From Granulicella rosea (GTDB taxonomy: Bacteria > Acidobacteriota > Terriglobia > Terriglobales > Acidobacteriaceae), in NCBI RefSeq assembly GCF_900188085.1, contig NZ_FZOU01000001.1:1054001-1118000 (forward strand): DNA of 64,000 nucleotides, written 5' to 3'. The notes under the pieces are model-generated. The model was not told the origin of the DNA, ran no database searches, and saw only the letters and a list, made by a program, of their open reading frames with translations. The number at the start of each line of letters is the position of its first letter. The first letter of the stretch is position 1. Below are positions 15,983 through 22,166 of the stretch, one piece after another. The position numbers and the translations under genes were made by a program.

Positions 15983-16679
15983 GGGAACGGTACTGCTGGT
16001 GGAGGACGATCGAGCGATTCGTCGCGGGTTGCGCACGACGCTGTCCGCGCTGGGCTTCGAGCTGGGTGAGGCCGACTCCGGCGAGGAGGCGTTGAAGAGG
16101 CTGCAGATGGCGACCTACGATGCCGTCCTGATGGACCTCAATATGCCTGGGATGGGTGGCGTTGAAGCATGCCGGCGCGTACGCAGCGAGTTTCCACGCA
16201 TCTCGATTCTGGTGGTGACGGTTCGCGACAGTGAGGAAGACAAGATCGAAGCTCTGGATGCAGGCGCGGACGACTTCATCACGAAGCCGTTCAAGGTAGG
16301 AGAACTTGCCGCGCGTATACGAGCCGCGGTGCGCCGCCAGCGAACTCCCGCGCAGGTCGATGGAACGATTCACGTCGGCATCTTCGATCTCGCGCTGGAG
16401 CGCAGATCGATCAAGAAGCGAGGGCAGGAGATCAGGTTGACTCCCACGGAGTTCGATCTTCTTGCCTATCTCATGACGCATGCAGGACACCCTATCCTGC
16501 ATGCGAAGCTGCTGAGCGCGGTGTGGGGTCCGGAGTATGGCGACGAACGGGAGTATCTTCGCACGTTTATCCTGCAGCTACGGCGCAAGCTGGAAGACGA
16601 TCCAGCGGCGCCAGTCTATCTCAGAACCGTGAACTACCTGGGGTATGTCTTCTCCGATCCGGCGAACGACGAATCTTGA
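15969..16679 (+). CDS. OmpR/KdpE-family response regulator
   Basis: 236 residues. Receiver domain with VEDD pocket, Asp56 (VLMDLNMPG), Thr in VVTVRD and Lys in FITKPF; winged-helix output domain from about residue 130 (LTPTEFDLLAYLM, YLRTFILQLRRKLEDD, TVNYLGYVF). AGAGGGA-like purine run upstream of the ATG, inside the end of the kinase gene, implies translational coupling. Partner of the DUF4118 kinase just upstream. Closely similar in layout to the regulator at 30197, suggesting duplication of the kinase-regulator pair. Confidence 0.9.
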   Translation: MDRHEGTVLLVEDDRAIRRGLRTTLSALGFELGEADSGEEALKRLQMATYDAVLMDLNMPGMGGVEACRRVRSEFPRISILVVTVRDSEEDKIEALDAGADDFITKPFKVGELAARIRAAVRRQRTPAQVDGTIHVGIFDLALERRSIKKRGQEIRLTPTEFDLLAYLMTHAGHPILHAKLLSAVWGPEYGDEREYLRTFILQLRRKLEDDPAAPVYLRTVNYLGYVFSDPANDES

Positions 16680-16704
16680 ACGGCATGGGGAAGCCTTACA
16701 AATT

Positions 16705-17151
16705 TCAAGCCATGCTGCTGCGAATGGCGAGTAGCCTGTGCGGCTGTCTCCGCAGGCAAGCGCCGAGGCGAGCCTGCACGGCTCTCAGGCTCAAGGGCTT
16801 CCAGACGAAGTCGTCGGCCCCGGCGTCCAGCGTGTCGACAAGAATGGATGAATCGCTGGCAGCCGAGAAGACGATGATCTGAGCGGGAGACAGGGCGCGC
16901 AGCCGGCTGAAGAACTCAACCGCGTCCAGTCGTGTGTTCGAGAGATCGAGAAGGATCGCGTCGGGATTCCAGAGAAGCAACTTCGGCAGATCCTCATGTT
17001 CGCATTGCGCGGTCTGCACGGCATACCCTGATTTGGTAAGCGTGAGGCGCAAGCCATCCACGGGATCGTATTCTTCGCCGAGTATCAGGACCCTGATACC
17101 GGACTCCTTCGCGTCGAGCTGCCTGGGATCAACGTTGTGCGTTACGCTCAT
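16705..17151 (-). CDS. Stand-alone receiver-domain protein
   Basis: 148 residues from ATG 17151, which overlaps the stop of the upstream membrane-protein gene (ATGA, 17148-17151). The product is one receiver domain: residues about 20-130, Asp in AILLDLSNTRLDA, FSAASDSS in place of the usual T/S loop, and Lys in FVWKPLS. The pocket reads LGEEYD rather than the usual VDDD, with Glu residues where Asp is more common. A short basic C-terminal tail (LRRQPHRLLAIRSSMA) carries no known DNA-binding fold. It lies tail-to-tail with the KdpE-like gene, 25 bp apart, and could be a phosphate sink or a partner of that system (inference). Confidence 0.75.
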   Translation of the reverse strand: MSVTHNVDPRQLDAKESGIRVLILGEEYDPVDGLRLTLTKSGYAVQTAQCEHEDLPKLLLWNPDAILLDLSNTRLDAVEFFSRLRALSPAQIIVFSAASDSSILVDTLDAGADDFVWKPLSLRAVQARLGACLRRQPHRLLAIRSSMA

Positions 17152-17459
17152 GCGCGCCCCTTGATGAGAATTGCCGTGGCAAGCACGACTCCGATGAAGG
17201 CAAAGAGCGTGAACCATGCGCCGAGTACAAACCAGACCGCGAGCCTGTCCCGTGTCTCTCCCTCACGCATCGGAAGAGAGGGAAGGGCGCCGCGAAAGAG
17301 CAGGAATTTCGACTCCTGCACGCGTGGCGACTCCTCTCTATCGGCGTAGCCGCTCTGTGACTCGCGCAGATCGCGCATCCTGCCGCGGATACGATGCGCC
17401 GCATCCACGACAGGCTCGGTGACCCATGGCCGGGCAGGGCGGGTTTCTTTCATGCGCAT
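17148..17459 (-). CDS. Small single-pass membrane protein coupled to the receiver gene
   Basis: 103 residues from ATG 17459, chosen because GGGAG lies about 9 nt upstream; ATG 17468 and 17498 are alternatives without a better site. Residues 1-about 65 are charged and hydrophilic (RPWVTEPVVDAAHRIRGRM, SGYADREESPRVQ), residues about 72-98 are a hydrophobic helix (LAVWFVLGAWFTLFAFIGVV). It ends in GRA with its stop inside the start of the receiver gene. The tight ATGA coupling suggests the two act together. No family recognised. Confidence 0.62.
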   Translation of the reverse strand: MRMKETRPARPWVTEPVVDAAHRIRGRMRDLRESQSGYADREESPRVQESKFLLFRGALPSLPMREGETRDRLAVWFVLGAWFTLFAFIGVVLATAILIKGRA

Positions 17460-17514
17460 CTTCAACATCTCCCACTGGAATGATCCGCCGGAACCCATAA
17501 ATAAGGCATGAGGA

Positions 17515-18045
17515 AAGCGCTTATGCCTCGCTCACGCATCCAGAGATCGCGTCATCACGGCCGATTCATCCGGCGCTTACATCTTCGAGAATGTGAAGGC
17601 CGGCAAGTATGTTCCAAGGACGCATCGCGATGGCTTCGCCGATGCCGTGGTCGCCTGCATCGACATGGAGGCTCGTCAGTAGCCAATCGCAGCGCGCTGC
17701 CTCGTCCCGATGTCGTCACCGCCAGCACAGCCGGAGAGGTTCACAGCAGGGGATGTACTTCGCGCCGGCGCCCGTCCATGCAGGAAGCCTCGGTAACGCC
17801 GGGGTGGGCATCATCGAGGGGCCGGGCACTGCGGCCGTCAGCCTTGACGCCGCCAGGAAGTTTCTTATCGCCGAGCGCACCCATGCACGTTTCGAAACGA
17901 CCTTTACGAACGTGCACAACCATACGAACTCGCACCGCTTGCGACCGCGATCGGCGGTGCGCGGTTCGGTCAACCGAGGAGTGCGCAGACCGCCGAAGGC
18001 GCCGGCAGTCGCACCGGCCAGGCGGCCCTCCGGTTCGACTTCTAA
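17515..18045 (+). pseudogene. Oar-type TonB-dependent receptor remnant
   Basis: Near 17535-17600 one frame gives ITADSSGAYIFENVKAGKY, the carboxypeptidase-like plug-proximal domain of Oar receptors. From about 17750 another stretch reads GNAGVGIIEGPGTAAVSLDA, then FETTFTNVHNHTN, the end of the barrel. A frameshift near 17935 is needed to continue into ATAIGGARFGQPRSAQTAEG, GAGSRTGQAALRFDF and a TAA at 18043-18045, the classic receptor terminus ending in Phe. About a thousand residues of barrel are missing between the two parts. Thus a large internal deletion plus at least one frameshift; not functional. A full-length relative lies at 40870-44271. Confidence 0.8.
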
Positions 18046-18067
18046 GCGACTTGCCGTGCAAACTCGA

Positions 18068-18094
18068 GTCGAGAAGGCTTCATGCCTTCTCGAC
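18068..18094. terminator. Hairpin between convergent genes, probable terminator
   Basis: A perfect 11-bp stem GTCGAGAAGGC / GCCTTCTCGAC closes a 5-nt loop. It lies 22 bp after the end of the TonB-receptor remnant and 67 bp after the end of the minus-strand gene at 18162, so it could serve both strands. There is no strong T-run on either side (plus side CATCTTCATTTC), so efficiency is uncertain. Confidence 0.55.
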
Positions 18095-18161
18095 CATCTT
18101 CATTTCGATTGAAGTCGGAAAAGTTTTATCTCGCGCGATCTCATCAAGCGCGACATGAGGT

Positions 18162-18524
18162 CTAACCCTTCCAGAAGGTCATGACGATGCCGCCGAGGAC
18201 GATGAGCGCCCCGCCCGCGAGGATGGGCGGCGTCGGCGACTGGCCGAAGCGCAGCTTGGCGACGATCTGCGCGACGACGAAGAAGAGCACCACGTAGACG
18301 CCAAGCAGCTTGCCAAAGTCCCACTGGGGAAGGTTGACGAAGAGTCCATAGAACCCGAGGACCACGACGCCGATGGCGAACCACATGGCGCGGGTCGAGC
18401 TGTTGGAGCTGGAGAGACCGGAGTTGAAGCAGGCATCGCCAAAGACCTCGAGCGAGGCCGCAAGGGTGAGGACAAAATAGGCTCCAATGGACGTAGAGAC
18501 AAGCTGGCTGAGCAGACTCTTCAA
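18162..18524 (-). CDS. YnfA/SMR-like four-helix small membrane protein
   Basis: 120 residues from TTG 18524, the only candidate start with a ribosome-binding site (GAGGT, 6 nt upstream). Four hydrophobic helices (about 5-25, 45-62, 72-90, 98-117). The motifs FYGLFVNLPQWDFGKLLGVY and ILAGGALIVLGGIVMTFW follow the plan of YnfA-type small multidrug-resistance-fold proteins, but no substrate is suggested by context. It lies between the receptor pseudogene and the divergent small-membrane-protein/Amt pair. Family placement is by pattern and moderately sure. Confidence 0.65.
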   Translation of the reverse strand: MKSLLSQLVSTSIGAYFVLTLAASLEVFGDACFNSGLSSSNSSTRAMWFAIGVVVLGFYGLFVNLPQWDFGKLLGVYVVLFFVVAQIVAKLRFGQSPTPPILAGGALIVLGGIVMTFWKG

Positions 18525-18682
18525 CGCTGCACCTCTTTTTATTTTGTTGGTCTGATGTGAGGAAAGTATAACAGTTGGGGCTATGCGAGATTGTTGCTTT
18601 TGCCGGGCTCGCGTTGCGTTGACCAGGGCTTAGAATGGGGTTGCTACCAATCTCAACCCTGTCTTGTTGCAAGGAGTCTGCC

Positions 18683-18871
18683 ATGCGTGTGGTCGGGTGT
18701 CTGCTGATGCTTTCGGGATGTTCGATCGCGCTTGCTTCGCTTGCATTGCTGCATGCGCAGGGACAGCGTTATGCGTTCGTCATGGCCGCGCTTACCGTGG
18801 AGGCGTTGGGCCTTTGGCTGCTGGCGCAGAGCTATCGAGGTGTGCAGCTTGCGGCAAAGGACAAGCGATGA
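18683..18871 (+). CDS. 62-residue two-helix membrane protein upstream of amt-like gene
   Basis: ATG 18683 follows AGGAG by 6-7 nt. The product begins MRVVGCLLMLSGCSIALASL and has a second hydrophobic segment (YAFVMAALTVEALGLWLLAQ) and a basic tail (AAKDKR). Its stop overlaps the ATG of the Amt-like gene (ATGA, 18868-18871), so the two are translationally coupled and may form a complex. Family not recognised. Confidence 0.7.
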   Translation: MRVVGCLLMLSGCSIALASLALLHAQGQRYAFVMAALTVEALGLWLLAQSYRGVQLAAKDKR

Positions 18872-20112
18872 TCGCGCTCTTGTTCATTCTGCTGATTCCG
18901 TTCGCGGCTGCGGGTCTTGCGCTGATTCATCAAGGACTGGGACGTTCGCGCAGCTCGGCGCACACGCTGCTGGCGACGCTTTGTGCGATCGCGATCGCGG
19001 CGGTGGTGTTCCTTGCGGTGGGGTGCTCGTGGGCGGGGCATGCGGGCGGCGCGGCGCATGTGCTGCATGGCTTCGACTGGCTGGGCGCGGAGCCGTTCAT
19101 GGGGCAAGGTCTCTATGCCAAGCCCGGCAGCGCGCGCGAGACGCTGGTGCTTTGCTTCCAGCTCTTCGCGGTGGGTTTGGCAGCGATGATTCCGATCAGC
19201 ACGGGCAGCGACCGCTGGCGGATGACGGCCATCGGCGCATGGAGCGTCGTGGCGGCAGGGCTGATCTATCCGCTGCTCTCGCACTGGATATGGGGTGGGG
19301 GATGGCTTGCCACGCGGCTCCCAGAGCTTGGACTGCCAGGCTTTGTGGATGCGGGCGGCGCGGGCGCGATCCAGGTGCTGGGCGGTCTTGGCGCACTGTC
19401 CGTCGGCTGGGTGCTGGGACCGCGGCGGGGCAAGTATACGCAAGGTATGGCGACGGCGATACCGGGGCACAACATCGTACTGGTGCATTTCGGCTGCCTG
19501 CTGGCGCTGGTGGGCTGGTTCGGGCTTGAGGGCGCGGCCTCGTTGCTGTTTTACAACATCGCTCCGGAGAGGTTGGTGTGGGTGGCGATCAACTGCCTGC
19601 TGGGAGCTTCGTCGGCGCTGCTGTTTGCCGTGGTGGCGACGCGGCTGCGGTATCGCAAGACGGACTCCTCGATCAGCGCGAATGGATGGGTGGCGGGGCT
19701 GGTGGCGGTGAGCGCTGGCGGCGCGTGGTTTTCGCCTGGACAGGCGATCTTTGTGGGGCTGATGGCTGGGGGGCTGGTAACGTTTCTGGTGGAGATCTTC
19801 GAGCTCTGGCTGATGGTCGACGACCCTGGCGGCGCCATCTCAGTGCATGGCGCGGCTGGACTTTGGGGGCTGGTTGCGTTCGGTCTGCTGGCGCCGCCGG
19901 CGGGGTCGCACCTGCTGGCGCAGTTGGTGGGCGTGGCTACGCTGCTGGGGCTTGGGTTGCCGCTGGTGCATGGGTTGAATATGCTGATCGACCGGTTCGT
20001 TCCATACCGCGTGGATATGGACGGGGACTGGCAGGGGATGGATATACGGGAGCTTGGCTCGGGAGCCTATCCGGAGTTTGTGATTCATACGGATGAGTTT
20101 GTGCCACGGTAA
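18868..20112 (+). CDS. Amt/MEP/Rh-family transporter, atypical (one twin histidine missing)
   Basis: 414 residues, about eleven helices. Amt signatures: YPLLSHWIWGGGWL (134-147), FVDAGGAGAIQVLGGLGALS (159-178), the conserved stretch around GHNIVLVHFGCLLALVGWFG, and VDDPGGAISVHGAAGLWG (317-334). In E. coli AmtB the pore twin-His pair is H168/H318. His327 here matches the second, but the first position appears to be Gln169. That pair governs conduction and selectivity, so ammonium transport is not assured. There is a longer than usual periplasmic N-terminal part (about 55-95). No glnB/glnK gene is adjacent. Coupled to the 62-residue membrane protein upstream. Confidence 0.82.
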   Translation: MIALLFILLIPFAAAGLALIHQGLGRSRSSAHTLLATLCAIAIAAVVFLAVGCSWAGHAGGAAHVLHGFDWLGAEPFMGQGLYAKPGSARETLVLCFQLFAVGLAAMIPISTGSDRWRMTAIGAWSVVAAGLIYPLLSHWIWGGGWLATRLPELGLPGFVDAGGAGAIQVLGGLGALSVGWVLGPRRGKYTQGMATAIPGHNIVLVHFGCLLALVGWFGLEGAASLLFYNIAPERLVWVAINCLLGASSALLFAVVATRLRYRKTDSSISANGWVAGLVAVSAGGAWFSPGQAIFVGLMAGGLVTFLVEIFELWLMVDDPGGAISVHGAAGLWGLVAFGLLAPPAGSHLLAQLVGVATLLGLGLPLVHGLNMLIDRFVPYRVDMDGDWQGMDIRELGSGAYPEFVIHTDEFVPR

Positions 20113-20137
20113 GGCCCGGCGGCCAACGCAACGACAG

Positions 20138-20220
20138 AAGCAGATCCTCTTCGAGGATGACAAACAAGAAGAGCAAAAAGCAAAGGCAAGAGCAGGTCCT
20201 TCGCTTCGCTCAGGATGACA
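20138..20220 (+). repeat. Intergenic GGATGACA-type repeat, two copies
   Basis: Two related units lie in the gap after the Amt-like gene: AGCAGATCCTCTTCGAGGAT-GACA (about 20140-20164) and AGCAGGTCCTTCGCTTCGCT-CAGGATGACA (20191-20220). The second differs by three bases from the copy at 22128-22157. Each unit contains a short inverted repeat (TCCT...AGGA). This is a short dispersed intergenic sequence. No transposase is associated. Confidence 0.7.
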
Positions 20221-20235
20221 TGCCTGGTGGGTGGG

Positions 20236-21216
20236 TTAGTGCTGATGGGCTACGAGTAGCAGCAGGCAGAAGATGGTAATCGGGATGAGCACAATTCCGA
20301 CGTAGAGCAGGATACGGCGCAGTGCGGGGGACTGGCGTTTGTCCCACTGGGCCTCTTCCACGCGCTCGGCTACGCCAACCTCTTCCTGGTGTTCGAGGTC
20401 GTGGGCCATCTCGCGTGCGCTGGGGTAGCGGTTCTTCGGCTCGCGTTCGATGGCTCGGTAGACGATCTCCTGCAGTTGCGGGGTGATGCTGGGTTCGATG
20501 GTGCGCGGTGGCTTCGGCTGATTGAGCAGTCGATCGTTCATGACCGCGAATGGGTTCGGGCCGGTGAAGGGCACAGCGCCGGTGAGCATCTCGTAGAGCA
20601 TGATGCCAAGCGAGTAGACATCGCTGCGTGCGTCGCCGCGCTTGCCCTTGACCTGCTCGGGCGAGATGTAGTCGGGCGTGCCCATGCTCTGCGAGAAGTG
20701 CGCGAAAGTGAGACGGCGCGAGCCGGCAGCGCCGGCGATGCCGAAGTCGATGAGGTGGATGTCGTCCTGGGCGCCGACCATGATGTTCTCGGGCTTCAGA
20801 TCGCGATGGACGACGCCCTGTTTGTGTATGTGCTCGAGTGCGTTACAAATGCCGATGCAGAGCGAGGTCGCGCGCTCTGGGGTGAGCTTGCCGGTTTCGT
20901 TGATGATCTGGCGCAACAGGCGTCCTTCGACCCACTCCATGACCATGTAGACCTGGCTGCGGTTGGGGTTGGGGAAGACCTTCATGACGCCGGGATGATC
21001 GATGCGTGTGCCGATCTCTTCCTCGCGTTTGAACCGCTCCCAGAGTGTCGGATCGCCTTCGACCTCGGGGTGAGGGATCTTGATGGCGACTTGCTTGCCT
21101 GTGTCGAGGTCGTGCGCGCGGAAGACCGTAGCCATGCCGCTGGTGGCGACGATGTTGTCGAGGCGGAAGTGGTCGAGCGTGTCGCCGGGATGATGGTCGA
21201 GGTTAGGCGCGAACAT
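20236..21216 (-). CDS. Membrane-anchored Ser/Thr protein kinase (PknB/Hanks type)
   Basis: 326 residues. Kinase domain about 16-280: Lys46 (VAIKIPH), catalytic loop HRDLKPEN (137-144), DFG (157-159), activation-segment SPE (185-187), SDVYSLGIMLYEMLTG. The glycine-rich loop is degenerate: VATSGMATVFRA lacks the usual three glycines, a variation seen in some bacterial kinases. One membrane helix near the C-terminus (about 302-322) with a very short outside tail, so there is no PASTA or other sensor domain. The PP2C phosphatase gene ends 5 nt upstream, indicating a phosphatase-kinase operon that sets reversible phosphorylation of shared targets. Confidence 0.92.
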   Translation of the reverse strand: MFAPNLDHHPGDTLDHFRLDNIVATSGMATVFRAHDLDTGKQVAIKIPHPEVEGDPTLWERFKREEEIGTRIDHPGVMKVFPNPNRSQVYMVMEWVEGRLLRQIINETGKLTPERATSLCIGICNALEHIHKQGVVHRDLKPENIMVGAQDDIHLIDFGIAGAAGSRRLTFAHFSQSMGTPDYISPEQVKGKRGDARSDVYSLGIMLYEMLTGAVPFTGPNPFAVMNDRLLNQPKPPRTIEPSITPQLQEIVYRAIEREPKNRYPSAREMAHDLEHQEEVGVAERVEEAQWDKRQSPALRRILLYVGIVLIPITIFCLLLLVAHQH

Positions 21217-21221
21217 AGGTC

Positions 21222-22016
21222 TTAGAGGAGCCGGTAGGGGCGGCCGCGGTAGAGGCCCATGCGTTCGACCGAGCGGACGCGGATGAGCTGGACGCTGACG
21301 TTGTCGTATCCGCCGGCCTTGTTGGCTGCGGCGATGAGCGATGTGGCGATCTCTTCGAGCGGCTTGCGGGTGTCGAGCAGGAAGCGGATCTCCTGCTCTT
21401 CGACATAGCCGTGCAGGCCGTCGGAGCAGAGGAAGAGCAGGTCGCCGGGGATGATGTTGACGGTGATGGTGTCGGCCGCGACGAAGAGCTCCTGGCCGAT
21501 GGAGCGGGTGAGCAGGTGGCGGCCTTCGCCCGAGCCTGCGTCGGCCGCGGAGAGGATGCCGAGGCGTACCTGTTCGTTAGCCATGGTGTGGTCGTGGGTG
21601 AGCTGGGTGAGGATGCCGTTGCGCAACAGGTAGCAGCGTGAGTCGCCCACGTGCGCGACGACGGCGGAGTCGAAGCGGAGCGCGCAACCGACGAAGGTGC
21701 AGCCCATGCCTCCGCCGCCCTGGGCGTGGCCTGCGTCGTATACGGCGGCGTTGGCCTCCTGCACGAGGCGTGGCAGGAGCGAGACGTGCATGACGCCTTT
21801 GGGGATCTTGCGGAAACCGTCGAGGGCGGTATCGATGGCGAGGCGCGAGGCGACTTCGCCTTTGGCGTGGGCGCCCATGCCGTCGGCCAGGCAAAAAAAC
21901 CAACCCTGCGACTGCACCATCGCGGGTGTGGCCGGCAGCACGTGGCCTACGGCGTCTTCGTTGTTCTCGCGAACGCGGCCAGGATCGGTCAGTTCGGCAA
22001 ATTCGAGGTCAAGCAT
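21222..22016 (-). CDS. PP2C-family serine/threonine phosphatase
   Basis: 264 residues. All metal-binding PP2C motifs are visible: RVRENNEDA, LADGMGAHAKGE, VGDSRCYLLR, LFLCSDGLHGY and GGYDNVSVQ. No membrane helix or extra domain, so cytoplasmic. It is the first gene of a pair with the membrane kinase (5-nt gap) and probably reverses its phosphorylations. The region upstream (22017-22166) contains the dispersed intergenic repeat, and the divergent direction has no gene. Confidence 0.93.
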   Translation of the reverse strand: MLDLEFAELTDPGRVRENNEDAVGHVLPATPAMVQSQGWFFCLADGMGAHAKGEVASRLAIDTALDGFRKIPKGVMHVSLLPRLVQEANAAVYDAGHAQGGGGMGCTFVGCALRFDSAVVAHVGDSRCYLLRNGILTQLTHDHTMANEQVRLGILSAADAGSGEGRHLLTRSIGQELFVAADTITVNIIPGDLLFLCSDGLHGYVEEQEIRFLLDTRKPLEEIATSLIAAANKAGGYDNVSVQLIRVRSVERMGLYRGRPYRLL

Positions 22017-22127
22017 AGTGGGTCGCTCGGTGAAGCGGACTCATTCCACGCGATCGGTTGCGTGGAATGAGTCCAGTCTACGCCTGGGGTGTGCTGTCAG
22101 TACAAAGCAAGAACAGACAACGGCGCA

Positions 22128-22157
22128 AGCAGGTTCTTCGCTGCGCTCAGGATGACA
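22128..22157 (+). repeat. Intergenic repeat copy (CTTCGCTGCGCTCAGGATGACA)
   Basis: A 30-bp unit beginning AGCAGGTTCTTCGCTGCGCT matches 20191-20220 at 27 of 30 positions. It sits in the gap between the PP2C gene and the end of the APC permease gene, again in plus orientation. Confidence 0.7.
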
Positions 22158-22166
22158 AGCCTTTTG

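Noticed and set aside
14489..16679. Naming the kinase/regulator pairs kdpD and kdpE.
   Set aside because: The KdpD N-terminal domain is missing and no kdpFABC genes are present in the window; only the DUF4118 and kinase parts are shared.
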